From Basidiobolus meristosporus CBS 931.73 (taxonomy: Eukaryota > Basidiobolomycota > Basidiobolomycetes > Basidiobolales > Basidiobolaceae): a DNA stretch of 64,000 nt. The position numbers were made by a program, and so were the translations under genes. The stretch covers positions 1 through 64,000 of the forward strand of contig MCFE01000457.1 of the NCBI GenBank assembly GCA_002104905.1, in the 5' to 3' direction. Below the pieces are notes generated by a model, which searched no databases, was not told the DNA's origin, and saw nothing but the letters and a program-made list of their open reading frames with translations. Shown here piece after piece: positions 44,949 to 56,299 of this stretch (positions are counted from its first letter, which is position 1; the number at the start of each line of letters is the position of its first letter).

Positions 44949-46732
44949 GGATTTGTTCTTTTGGATAGTGCTGCATTGAGCCATGCATGCTAAATGATGC
45001 CATAGTGTGACAGGGAGGCCAAGTGGACCTATACCTGGCCACAGAGTGTGAAACTTAGTTGTTCATCTTCATGCAAAGTGGCCCCTGTGTTTCACCCACT
45101 ATGCAGGAGAAAACCCATATTTTTACCTTTTTTTTGGGATCAATGCTGTGCAGGATGTGTTGGAGCAGAGAAGGACTGGAGATATATATCTGATACTCAA
45201 TATTCATGGCACTCTTAATCTAGCTCCTGCAGCTTGTAACATGTCACAAATTTGTATGGCACTATCTTGGTCCACTAGCACTATCTGACACTATATATAA
45301 ATAATAAGCCTAAGGTATGACCTATACAAAGCACTTACCTTTGTGGTGCGTATAGGTCCAAGGGAGTGATATGTCCAACACTTCTCAAGTGTTTTGGGTG
45401 TGGGGTGTTCACTGGGTGCAATAACCTCTGGTAAAAGCTTGCTAGGAATACTTAGGTTCTGTCTCTAATCTAATGTGAAGGGGAATAAAGCCACAAGCTT
45501 GTCAAGGTAAAACTATTGAGTTACAATCCCCAACTTAGTTGGGGTCATAACAAAAGTATGTGCTGGGTTCAGCATCCTTTGAGTTGACAATGTACTAAAG
45601 CTTCCAAAGTCAAAACAACTGTAAACTCCACCAGCAGGGACTTGATATGAATGCAGCTGTGGTCAATAGTTACAAAAACAGAAAAGTATCTTTGCCTGTA
45701 CAAGAACAAACTTGAGAAAGAATCAAATATAATAAAAGATACCTACTCTGAGTATTCCTCACAAGTAGTGCCTCCAAGGTCAGTTGGCTGTCAGCATGGT
45801 TTCCTGGGAGTGTCCTGTGGTCTGGGGTTGGAAGTTCAGGTAGCAGCAGGTAGCAGTGATCACACTAATCAGCAAGTTGGTATATTGATAAAAGGGATGA
45901 TGATATATTGTTGAGGGATAGCCTCCCTTATATACTTTTCTTACTGGCTAAGTGATTACTAATCATGATGTTCCAGAAGGTTCCGGACATCAATAGAAAT
46001 CTTAATGACATCAGAATGACCTAAGAATGTGCTAAGTAGGTGCTGGAAGGTTCTAGGAGGCACAGCACATCCAACCAATCAGGAGTCAGTATTCTGAAAC
46101 CTGTGTAACCCAGGGATACCATATGTGGTATGGAAATGGTAGGGATGGTGACTCAGGTTGATCAAGTGTCACGGGTACTGGCGCGGGTACTTGCCTAATA
46201 TAGAAGCACTCATAGCTATTAATCTACATAAAGTGAGGGGTAACTTATGCAATAAGGTAAGCAGGTGTGATAGTCAACCGGCTTATGGGATAGTACTGAT
46301 TGGGTAAGACAAATGGAATAAAACTAAAATAAATATAGTAGAGGTATAGGGAAGTAGAAAATGAGGGAATGAGCACATCTGTCAGTGGGTGTCCCTGTCA
46401 CCCCACTACACCATGCCAGATAGTGCTACACATTTTTGTGTCATGTTACAAGCTGCAGGAGCTAGATTAAGAGTGCCATGAGTTTTGAGTACCAGGTATA
46501 TATCTCCAGTCTTTCTCTGTGCTAATACATCCTGGACAACATTGATTGCAAAAAAAAGGTCAAAATGAATTTTCCCCAGAACAACAGGTGAAGCATATGG
46601 GCTGCATTGCATAAACATGATGAACTATGTTTCACACTCTGTGGCCAAATCTAAGTCTGCTATACTTCTCTGGTACAAAATGGTACCATCTGGCACCTAT
46701 GTTTGATGTGGCACTTCCAATAGAACAAGTTT
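44949..46732. mobile_element. Non-autonomous Harbinger-type element, TSD AAT, carrying solo LTR R2
   Basis: The left end reads GGATTTGTTCTTTTGG and the right end in reverse complement reads AAACTTGTTCTATTGG, both variants of the AGACTTGTTCC end of the Harbinger at 37.25 kb. AAT flanks both sides (44946-44948 and 46733-46735). The interior has no transposase, only TAGTGC-type words, and 1069 bp of it is the nested LTR R2. Before that insertion the element was about 710 bp. Confidence 0.8.
45342..46410. repeat. Solo LTR of the second Ty3-like family, copy R2
   Basis: This 1069-bp unit starts TGTGGTGCGTATAGG and ends CCCCACTACA. It is closely similar to copy R1 along its whole length. Flanks CCTT (45338-45341) and CCAT (46411-46414) are compatible with a 4-bp target duplication with one change. 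An 87-codon open frame inside (45651-45914) is shared with R1 but has no recognisable domain. Confidence 0.85.
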
Positions 46733-47744
46733 AATGATCATGCATTGTAACTTGTATATATTTTGAACTCTGACTCCCAAAGCCAATTTTTGATCATTTT
46801 TACTCAAATGAAGTAGCTCAGCTCAGTACAGACAAATTTCGCTTCCTGAGTAGTTGCTTTACTCACTCAGAGTGGGTTTCTAGCTACTCCAGGTACATTG
46901 GGCTAATCAATTGGTTTGCTCTCTTTGCCCCTGAGTTGTCACTCTAGTTTGGCTGCAGAGACTCACAGGTAGAAGCTTCTGGTGCAGAGTTGTCTCCCAG
47001 ATAAGCCTTTGTTCCAGGAGTGGTCTTTAAGTTGCTAGACTACTCCATTATACCAATATATGCTGTCATGCTCCAGAGTTAATATACCATTCATTTAAAT
47101 ATTTACTTACACTCTCTGGTGTGGTTATAAGCAGCTGTTCCTCTGTAGCTATAAGGTTTGCCTGCTCTAATTTATGATCTTTGCCCCCCTTTTTCCATTT
47201 GCATTCTCTTACACAGTGTCCCAGCCTCTGATAGTAATTACAGCAACCAGGTTTTCTTTGGTTCTGTGGAATTGCCTACATTTCTGCAAGCCTTTGAGAG
47301 CTGAATACAGCATAATATTCAATATTCTCTGCTTAGTTTTATGTCTGAGTTGTTTAGATAAAGTTTTTCATTGATGTGGTCCAAGGTCAATTAACTTCTC
47401 TCCACTTAAAAGAGAGTATAAATGGCTTGTACTTCTCTGGTAGGCTTCACAGTAGGCAGAGTATCCATTTGTCATTATCTACACCAGCATTGATACCACA
47501 ATATACATCTTGCATTTCCAAGGTCTCTAGTTCTTAACATTAAATGCCTCCTCTACAGCAAAGGGGTTTGGGTTTTGTTTGCTGGTAGATGTCATTTTTG
47601 GAAAAAATTCAGGGTAATTGGGTCTTGTGAGCTATTGCAATTTAAGATGTGTTTGTATTTTAGGGATCTATCAAGAATTAGTAATAATATCTTACCAGCT
47701 ATTGACAAAAATAAAAGTTTGTATTTTTACCTTGGTAGTAATAG

Positions 47745-48112
47745 TGTTACAAGTCTTGGTATAAGAGTTGTAGAGGAATAGGGAGTTTAGCTAGTATTGT
47801 ATTCACTAAAACTTGAACTGATTTTTATTGAGGTTCCAGCAGCTCCTTATATACATTTTGCCAGATCAATTGCTGACTAATTGTATTTCCTAATGTAGGT
47901 TGTGGCTGATGACTCATTTGATTGCATCATCATCACCCAATAAGATCCTACTTAATATATCTATTTCTGTCTGATAAGGATCTGCTGATTCATTTGCTGA
48001 CTAATGCTACTGATTTCATAGATAATACTGATATACTGATAACCTAAACATATACTAATTGATTTGACTAAAAACTGATCTAACTTAAACATTTAAGCGG
48101 CAGATCATAACT
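47745..48112 (-). repeat. Solo gypsy-family LTR, TSD ATAG
   Basis: In plus-strand reading it runs from TGTTACAAGTCTTGG to GCAGATCATAACT, the last base differing from the canonical A. ATAG is present at 47741-47744 and again at 48113-48116. At 368 bp it has the family length and no adjoining internal region. Confidence 0.92.
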
Positions 48113-49305
48113 ATAGTACAGCTGCACCACTAAACTAGGAGAGTTTCTCAATAGTTTGGAGCATTTTACTACAGTCTCAGCATTTATATGTAATATTGGT
48201 CAGAGTGCTAATTTGGTCTTGACTTTACAGAGGTTATTAAAGGATCATGGGATCTCAAAGAAAGTGGCAAGGTTATGGCTGTAAAAGAGTCATACATTGA
48301 CTAAGACTAGTCCAGATTTGTTGAGTGAAATTTAGCTGATGAATGGAACCAAAGAGGCTAATATCTTAATAGATTGGTGCTACTATACTACAAGCACAAA
48401 GCCAGATGTTTATATCTCTACAATTACTCTATCTATTCTCCACTCTATCTTATATGTTGTTTAGAGAGTATTAGGCCTTGCTCCACCTATTGGGGGCTTC
48501 CTCTGCAGCAGATGCATGTATAATTGTGAAGTCAAGTCAGGTTACAGGTACTATTGTATCCAATCTCATCTGGGATAGAACCTTTGGGTCTATCATGGAT
48601 GCAACTGGTTGGCATGTAGCAAACTTCCAGGAAGTGGTGGAAAATATGTTGGACAGATGTACTGGTGATGACACATATGCATCAAGCATTAAGAATCAAG
48701 GCAGTACCAATGAGTAGGACATCAGTTAAGTGATGCAAGGTTAGGTTGGACTCATCAAACAACTAACTTTATTAGGGTAACTTAATCAGGATACACCAGG
48801 TTTTTCATAGGTATATGCCATTTATACACCATCCATTGTGGAGCTCATACATACCAGCACCAGAGCACACCCCTAAGAGGGACTATAATCCAGCAGGAAG
48901 AATGAATACATTTGCACAGTACCAAAATGTTATTTGCAGATACCCAGGAGATACTCATGGCAAAAGTGGTGGCAACCAAGCATATGTTTGCCTGTTTTGG
49001 TATTTTCTGGTCATGCAAGGCACATGGTAACTATGCGCATTTTGCACTGAAAAGCCTTTAAGATGAGGTGATAGAAGTGTGCAAATTGTAGTTGGTTTAA
49101 GTATGCAGAGATGTTGGTAAGCAGGCAGTCTTAGTCTTTTTGATCTAAACCATGTGTAAAAGCCTGTAGTAGCGGTGCATAATCAAATAAAAAGGAGTGA
49201 CTCTTCTGTAAAATATATTAATGGCACAAGGGGAGGTAGAAACAGGAAATATTATTTGGTAAGCTGACACAGTTGTATCACTCAGAACTAATTGCAGGCT
49301 GCCAT
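48113..49305 (+). other. Unrecognised transposon-like sequence
   Basis: Two plus-strand open segments, 48478-48717 (79 codons, including SNLIWDRTFGSIMDATGWHV) and 48815-49030 (71 codons, including HTPKRDYNPAGRMNTFAQYQ), look like fragments of one decayed protein. I do not recognise the family. The region lies between a solo gypsy LTR and the start of copy E2, so it is probably part of another transposon or a captured gene. Confidence 0.35.
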
Positions 49306-49673
49306 TGTTATGATCTACTGCTTGTATGTCTAAGTTAGCTCTGTTTTTAGTCAAATCAATTAGTTCTATGTTTAGCTTATAGTATTTCAATATTATCTAT
49401 CAAATCAGTAGCATTAGTCAGCAAATAAATCAGCAGATCCTCCTCAGACAGAAATATGTATATTAAGTTGAACTTTGTAGGGTGATGATGATGCAATCAG
49501 ATGAGTTGTCAGCCACAGCCTACATTAGGAAATTCAATTAGTCAGCAATTCATCTGGCAAAGTGTATATAAGGAGCAGCTGGCACCTCAATAACAATCAG
49601 TTCAAGCTTTAGTGAATACAATACTAGCTAAACTCACTATTCCTCTACAACTCTTTTGCCAATACTTGTAGCA
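49306..49673 (+). repeat. Ty3/gypsy family LTR, 5' LTR of copy E2
   Basis: It runs from TGTTATGATCTACTGC to ATACTTGTAGCA, 368 bp. CCAT precedes it (49302-49305) and CTAT follows the 3' LTR at 59461-59464, fitting a 4-bp target duplication with one change. The promoter word TATATAAGGAG is near 49564. Confidence 0.95.
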
Positions 49674-49690
49674 TTGGTAGCAGCAATAAT
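49674..49690 (+). promoter_or_regulatory. Gypsy-family primer-binding site
   Basis: Right after the LTR the sequence is TTGGTAGCAGCAATAA. TGGTAGCAG is the complement of a tRNA 3' end CTGCTACCA, which fits initiator tRNA-Met of many eukaryotes. The same site is found in copy G3 (minus strand, 55540-55555). Confidence 0.6.
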
Positions 49691-49707
49691 CAGAAACTTC
49701 CCTCAAG

Positions 49708-50907
49708 ATGTCCAAAAATCAAGAATGGAAGAATGTTATGCAAAAAATCCTGGCCCAGCAGCAACAAGGAATGATTACCATGGCCAAAAGCCAGCAAAAC
49801 CCTGTCAAGAGCAACTTTAGTGCTAAGGTCAGCTGGTACCACAGTAGAGTCAGTGAATACCTGGGAACTTGGCTCTTCCAGATTGAAAAAGCTTTCTAGA
49901 CTGAGGGAACTGCTGCAGAAAGCAAGTTACATTATGCAGCCACTTACCTGGCAGATGCAGCTTTACAGTGGTACCACAACAAGATCAGGTTAGCCACCAT
50001 AATGGGATGCTCTACAATCTATTCCTGGGATGAGTTGGGGTTGGAAATCCAGGATGCCTTTGAGCCCCCACACCAACAGACACTACTAAGAAGAAAGCTG
50101 AAGACACTTAGACAGAAAGGAATGGTCCATGAGTACATCTATGAATATAGATGTCTACTTGGACAAATTGAAAGAATGGACCCTCTGGATTAAGTTGAAT
50201 ACTTTATTGATAGGTTGAAAGAAAGAGCTTGTAAGGAAGTGAATTATCAAAGACCTCAGACTAATGAAGAAGCCATCAAGATTGCCATTGACTATGACTC
50301 AGCTATGTTCGGAGTTGGGAAGCCCACAGTGACTAATCAGAGAGGCTAAAATCACTTTGAAAGAAGACAATCAGAAGCAGTGCCAATGGAAATAGATGCG
50401 ATGCAGAAGAATTCTACCTTATATGAATGTAAGAAGAAAGGACTTTGCTTCAACTGCCACCAGAAGGGACATATTGCAAAGTACTGCCCTCAGAAAAGAA
50501 ACGGACACCAGCCATCAAGAAACTCTAACCATATTGAGGCCATGGAGCATAGTACCATGGAGGATGAACTTGAAGAAGACTCAGAAATTACCTTCTATAT
50601 CACAGAAGAATAACTATCCCAGATGACCTCAACCTCAGGAAAGCTATTATACTTGAATGGAGTAATCAATGGAGTACCTGACAAGAACATGATTGACTCA
50701 GGAGCATTGCATGAGTACATGTCAGAGTAATTTGCTTTGAAAGATGGAATCAACTTGGAACCCACCAAATCAACTTCAGTCTCAACAGCTGATGGGAACT
50801 CTCACATATTAATCTGTATTACTCAGCCAGTAAGGATGAAGATATTGGAGCAAGGATATATCAGACCCAGCAAGTCACCTTGAGGAGCACCAGTACTTTT
50901 TGTGAAG
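49708..50907 (+). pseudogene. Gypsy gag-protease of copy E2, with internal deletion
   Basis: Gag starts MSKNQEWKNVMQKILAQQQQ and includes ALQWYHNKIRLATIMGCS, RRKLKTLRQKGMVHEYI and the zinc knuckle CFNCHQKGHIAKYCPQ. Stops include TAA at 50347-50349 and TAA at 50611-50613; the same two stops are in copy G3. The protease motif MIDSGALHEYMSE follows. At about 50840 the sequence jumps from the protease to the reverse transcriptase start ([12 protein letters not shown]), so roughly 1 kb of this copy was deleted. Copy G3 is inserted at 50911. Confidence 0.9.
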
Positions 50908-50910
50908 AAG

Positions 50911-51276
50911 TATTACAAGTCTTGGTATAAGAGTTGTAGAGGAATAGGGGGTTTATCTAGTATTGTATTCACTAAAACTTGAACTGATCTTTATTGAGGT
51001 TCCAGCAGCTCCTTATATACATTTTGCCAGATTAATTTCTTACTGATTGTATTTCCTAATGTGGGCTGTGGCTGCTGACTCATATGATTGCATCATCATC
51101 ACCCAATAAGATCCTACCTAATATTTATCTTGTCTGATAAGGATCTGCTGATTCATTTGCTGACTTATGCTACTAATTTGATAGATGATACTGATATAGT
51201 GATAAGCTAAACATGTACCTAATTGATTTGACTAAAAACAGATCTAACTTAAACATTCAAGCAGCATATCATAACA
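50911..51276 (-). repeat. Ty3/gypsy family LTR, 3' LTR of copy G3
   Basis: In plus-strand reading it runs from TATTACAAGTC to CATATCATAACA, and the polypurine tract (complement of TTCTCCCCTACTAAAG) follows at 51277-51292. GAAG at 50907-50910 and GAAG at 56296-56299 form the perfect 4-bp target duplication of copy G3. Confidence 0.95.
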
Positions 51277-51292
51277 TTCTCCCCTACTAAAG

Positions 51293-54200
51293 TTGAGAGG
51301 GTTCTCGTAAGTAGCTTTTCTTCTGATACCAATATCTTGATGCTTCAGTATTATTAGCAAGTCCTGCAAGCTTGAGTCTGTCCCTATGCACTAAGTCTTC
51401 CTGGATATTGCCTTGTTTGTCCACTAGTTGGTAAGTTGCAAATGGACATTTTCTGATGATCATAAAAGGTCCTGTTCATTGTGGATCAAACTTCTTCTGA
51501 GTCTTGTTTCTTTGCTATACAAAGTTCCCAACTGTCAATGCTTCTGGTGTTATATTCTTATCAAATCACCACTTCATCTTTTCTGCACTTTGAGAGACTT
51601 TAGTTTGTGCCTCTTGACATTTTTGTTCCAGTTGCTGGTGTCTACTTGGCTGACTGAGTTCATCTTATAAGGCGTCTGTAAGCTTTGGTTGTGTGAGATC
51701 TCCTGGAATCATTGGTTCACATCCATATACTGAGCAAAATGGAATTTGTTGGGTAATATTGTGTACTCTGACTTGGCATGCAAAGAGTTCTTGGTCTATA
51801 TACTCATCCCTTCTATTGACAACTCTGTTTACATACTAGGTCAGTATTTTTTGAAATAATCCTTTGAACTGTTCAGTGACTCCAATTAGTCTTGGGGTGA
51901 TCTGCCAATGTTTTCAAGTGTTTGATCTGCTGCATTTCCAGGTAAGCTTCCAATGTGTTTGCCATAAAGCTTACACCTCTGTTGGCATCCAAACTTTGTA
52001 AGGATATCATGGTAGATGAAACTAGCAACCTCTTGTTGACTGGCTATAAGTACAGCTTTAGCCAGTGGCCATTTAGTGGCATGGTCAATTGCTACTAGGA
52101 ACCAACAGTTGCATTTCCTGGTAGTTGGCAGTCTCCTAATAAAGTCAAATCCCCATCTTTCCAACGGTCTTACTGGCTCCAAGGGAAAGAGTTCAGCAAT
52201 TCTCTGTGGTTGGCCTTGGTTGATTTGGCAATTTGGGCATGTTTTCACTAGCTTCTCAATGTCTTGTTTCATTCTGGGCCACCATGCTCTGTCTTTCACA
52301 AGGCTATAGGTTCCTTCAATTCCAAGATGTCCATATCCATTGTGTAGCTTACGTATTAAGTCCAGGCAAGTAACATAAGGGCAATAGGCAATACGGCTTC
52401 CATCAACAGCTTGGTAGAGTGTGTCATCCTGTACTACAAATTTGTTACCTTCATCCCAGATTATCTTCTTGATATCTTCATCCACCTCATTAGGAATGGC
52501 TTGGTCCTCCAAGTACTTTGGTAATAGGCTAGGCCAATCTGATTCATGCACCAAGTTGAGTTGTGCAACTTGTTCTTATCTTGATAAGACATCAGCAACT
52601 ATGTTTTTTTTCCAGGGCAGTAGACAATCTCCAAATCAATTTCTGAATGTATTCACTCCATTCTGTCATTCTTCTAGAGAGTATCTGCTGGGTAAACATA
52701 TACTTGAGGGAGGCATGATCAGTCTTAATGGTGCATTTGACTCCTTCAATATAGCATCTCCATGTCTTCAAACAGTGTGTTATAGTAAGCATCTCCTTCT
52801 CATACACTGGATAATTTTGTTCAGCTGAGTCCAACTTCTTGGATTTAAAGACAACAGGGCAGTTTTTCCCTTGTGTTCTTAGCTCAACACTCCACCAATT
52901 GCATAATCTGATGCATCTGTGCACAGAGTGAGCTCTTTTCTGAAATCAGGTATTCTTAAGCTTGGCAGCTTAGCAAGTTTATTCTTGAGCATCTGGAAGG
53001 CAGTCTCACAAGCTATGTCCACTTGTAGGTATTGTCTTTCTTGAGGATATCAGTTAAAGGGGCTGCAATACTTGCAAAGGACTTGACAAATCTCCAATAA
53101 TAGGAAACCATCTCAAGGAATGATCTGTGCTCTGATATGCTATGGGGCTGCTTCAGATTCTTGATAACTTCAACCTTTTTAAGGTCTAAGGTTACTCCTG
53201 TGCTAGTAATTGTGCATCCCAGATATTCAACATTTTCCTTGAGGAATTCACACTTGGGTAGCTTGCCAGAAAGCTTGTTCTCTCTTAGCTTCCTAGAGAC
53301 CTTTTGAACATGACTAAGTTATCCTTTTCTGTCTTGCTGTATATCAATATATCATCTAGGTAGATTATGACAAACTTGTCTAAGTACTCCTGAAAGACAG
53401 TCTGCATCCGGGTCATGAATGTTGCAGGGGCATTGGTGAGGCCAAAACTCATGACTAAGTACTTGTAATGTCCATATCTGGTCCTGAATGCTGTCTTAGG
53501 GATGTCTTCTGGATTCACCTTAATCTGATTGTATCCTGACATGAGGTCAATCTTGATGAAAATAGTGGCACCATTGAGTTGGTCCAAGAACTTGTCAATC
53601 CAAGTTATGGGGAACTTATTCTTCACAGTAACTGATTTGAGGGCTCTGTAGTCAACGCACATTCTAAGTATTCCATCCTTCTTCTTCACAAAAGTACTGG
53701 TGCTCCTCAAGGTGACTTGCTGGGTCTAATATATCCTTGCTCCAATAACTGATCTATTTGTCTCTTTGTTTCTTGCAATTCCAATGGACTCATTCTGTAA
53801 GGTGTCTTATTCACTGGAGGGCCATCTCCTGTTTCAATGGCATAATCCACATCTCTGACTGGTGGTAGGCTTACAAGCTCATCTGGAAATACATCAGAAT
53901 ACTCCTTCAAAAGAGTCTGGACCTTCTGTGGTACTGGAGTAGAGGAGTCCTCCTGTAATACCGCCATGAGGAACATCTGGGTACCTTTTCTAAGTGCTCT
54001 ACAGAGCTGGGTCTTGCTAAGTTCACTTGTCTCACACACACTGGAATTGACCAAGTTGAAATCCAGCCTGGCAGGTAATAGTGCCTTTTCTTAGTGTTTT
54101 ACCAAGCTGTGTCTTGCTAAGTTCACTTGTTTCACACACACTGGAATTGACCAAGTTACAATCCAGTCTGGCAGGTAATAGCTTGTAGGTCTTGTTGTCC

Positions 54201-54553
54201 TTCTGGATACAAGTAGCAAAGGTTCTCCAGTTGATTGATGGACTACAACAAAATAGCCAGGTTTTCCCAAGTACAAGGTCAAACTTGCAGTTCCCAAATA
54301 TATAGGCCTGTGGATCTTCTTCATAGTCATCGATCTTCATCCTTACTGACTGAGTAAAATGGTTGATTATATGAGAGTTACCATCAGCTGTTGAGATTAA
54401 AGTTGATTTGGTGGGTTCCAAGTGGATTCCAGCTTTCAAAGCAAATTGCTCTGACATGTACTCATGCAATGCTCCTGAGTCAATCATGTTCTTGTCCAGT
54501 ACTCCATTGATTACTCCATTTAAGTATAATAGCTTTCCTGAGGTTGAGGTCAT
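51293..54553 (-). pseudogene. Gypsy protease-reverse transcriptase-RNase H-integrase of copy G3
   Basis: Read from right to left on the minus strand: protease (MIDSGALHEYMSEQFALKAG), a linker (MFLMAVLQEDSSTPVPQKVQ), reverse transcriptase ([52 protein letters not shown]) and RNase H (NYPVYEKEMLTITHCLKTW). The integrase follows with its HHCC finger (HNGYGHLGIEGTYSLVKDRA, CPNCQINQGQPQ) and first catalytic Asp (VAIDHATKWP). A small deletion near 51.98 kb removes the segment that should hold the second integrase Asp. Frameshifts separate the domains. No chromodomain is seen. It is the most complete pol of the family here, yet not functional. Confidence 0.93.
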
Positions 54554-54599
54554 CTGGGATAGTTATTCTTCTGTGATATAGAAGGTGATTTCTGAGTCT

Positions 54600-55497
54600 T
54601 CTTCAAGTTCATCCTCCATGGTACTATGCACATGGCCTCAATATGGTTAGAGTTTCTTGATGGCTGGTGTCCATTTCTTCTCTGAGGGCAGTACTTTGCA
54701 ATATATCCCTTCTGGTGGCAGTTGAAGCAAAGTCCTTTCTACTTACATTCATATAAGGTAGAATTCTTCTGCACAGCATCTATTTCCATTGGCACTGCTT
54801 CTGATTGTCTTCTTTCAAAGTGATTTTAGCCTCTCTGATTAGTCACTGTGGGCTTCCCAACTCCAAACATAGCTGAGTCATTGTCAATGGCAATCTTGAT
54901 GGCTTCTTCATTAGTCTGAGGTCTTTGATAATTCACTTCCTTACAAGCTCTTTCTTTCAACCTATCAATACAGTATTCAACTTGATCCAGAGGGTCCATT
55001 CTTTCAATTTGTCCAAGTAGACATCTATATTCATTGATGTACTCATGGACCATTCCTTTCTGTCTAAGTGTCTTCAACTTTCTTCTTAGTAGTGTCTGTT
55101 GGTATGGGGGCTCAAAGGAATCCTGAATTTCAAGCCCTAACTCATCCCAGGTAGAGATTATAGAGCATCCCATCATGGTGGCAGGTCTGATCTTGCAGTA
55201 GTACCATTGTAAAGCTGCATCTGTCATGTAAGATGCTGCATAATGTAACTTGCTTTCTGGAGCAATTCCCGCAGCCTTGAAAGCTTCTTCAGTATGGAAG
55301 GGCCAAGTTCCCAGGTTTTCATTGACTCTACCATGGTACTGGCTGACTTTGACACTGAAGTTGCTCTTGACAAGGTTTTGCTGGCTTTGGGCCATGGTAG
55401 TTGTTTCTTGTGGCTGTTGGCTAAGGATCTGGAGTAACTGTTGCTGCTGGGCCAGGATTTGTTGCAAAGCATTCTTCCATTCTTGATTTTTGGACAT
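54600..55497 (-). pseudogene. Gypsy gag of copy G3
   Basis: Gag is open for 223 codons from the ATG at 55497 (MSKNQEWKNALQQILAQQQQ). It includes ALQWYYCKIRPATMMGCS and RRKLKTLRQKGMVHEYI and stops at TAA 54826-54828; the zinc knuckle lies beyond that stop (CFNCHQKGYIAKYCPQ). A second stop, TAA 54563-54565, separates gag from protease. Both stops are also in copy E2 at the same places. Confidence 0.9.
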
Positions 55498-55555
55498 CTT
55501 AAGGGAGTCTTCTTCTTTCTTCAGGATGGATGTTTCTGGTTATTACTGCTACCAA

Positions 55556-56295
55556 TGTTACAAGTCTTGTTATAACAGTTGTAGAGGAATAGGGAGTTTT
55601 GCTAGTATTGTATTCACTAAAACTTAAACTGAACTTTATTGACATTGCAGTAGCTCCTTATATACATTTTGCCATAATAATTGCTGACTAATTGTATTTC
55701 CTAATATAGGCTGTGACTGATGACTTATTTGATTGCATCATCATCACCCTACAAAATCCAACTTAATATATCTATTTCTGTCTGATCAGGATCGGCTGAT
55801 TCATTTGCTGACTAATGCTACTAATTTGATAGATGATACAAATGTTACAAGTCTTGGTATAGGAGTTGTAGAGGAATAGGGAGTTTAGCTAGTATTGTAT
55901 TCACTAAAGCTTGAACTGATTTTTATTGAGGTTCCAGCAGCTCCTTATATACATTTTGCCAGATCAATTGCTAACTGATTGTATTACCTAATGTAGGTTG
56001 TGGCTGATGACTCATTTGATTGCATCATCATCACCCAATAGGATCCTACTTAATATATCTATTTCTGTCTGATAAGAATCTGCTGATTCATTTACTGACT
56101 AATGCTACTGATTTCATAGATAATACTGAAATACTGATACCTAAACATATACTAATTGATTTGACTAAAAACTGATCTAACTTAAACATTCAAGCGGCAG
56201 ATCATAACACTAATATAGTGATAAGTTAAGCATATAACTAATTGATATGACTAAAAACAGATCTAACATAAAAATTCAAACAGCAGATCATAACA
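55556..56295 (-). repeat. Ty3/gypsy family LTR, 5' LTR of copy G3, interrupted by a solo LTR
   Basis: The left piece (55556-55842, starting TGTTACAAGTCTTG) and right piece (56210-56295, ending GCAGATCATAACA) together form one family LTR. A second LTR of the same family and orientation is inserted between them. The right flank GAAG completes the target duplication of G3. Confidence 0.93.
55843..56209 (-). repeat. Solo gypsy-family LTR inside the G3 5' LTR
   Basis: The 367-bp unit starts TGTTACAAGTCTTGGTATAG and ends GCAGATCATAACA. CAAA (55839-55842) and CTAA (56210-56213) fit a 4-bp target duplication with one change, judged against the undisturbed sequence GATACTGATATAGTG in the partner LTR. 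It is the youngest layer at this point. Confidence 0.93.
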
Positions 56296-56299
56296 GAAG

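Larger units (their letters stand above)
44190..47600 (-). pseudogene. Ty1/copia gag-pol remnant split by a Harbinger-type element
   Basis: The minus strand right of 46733 encodes a Gag zinc knuckle region, NYYQRLGHCVRECKWKKGGK, with the second Cys changed to Tyr. Nearer 46.75 kb there is a fragment like the pre-integrase segment of the copy at 28.4 kb (LYKL-type). Left of 44949 the same strand encodes an integrase fragment: KRYIIISINDKTRHTWIYFL followed by KTKDVALEIFKLLKS. The two parts are the 5' and middle sections of one copia element interrupted by 44949-46732. Many stops are present. No LTR was found for it. Confidence 0.7.

Noticed and set aside
45651-45914. 87-codon frame in solo LTR R2, also present in R1
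   Set aside because: Shared because the LTRs are copies; it has no domain and its R1 version is cut shorter by a stop.
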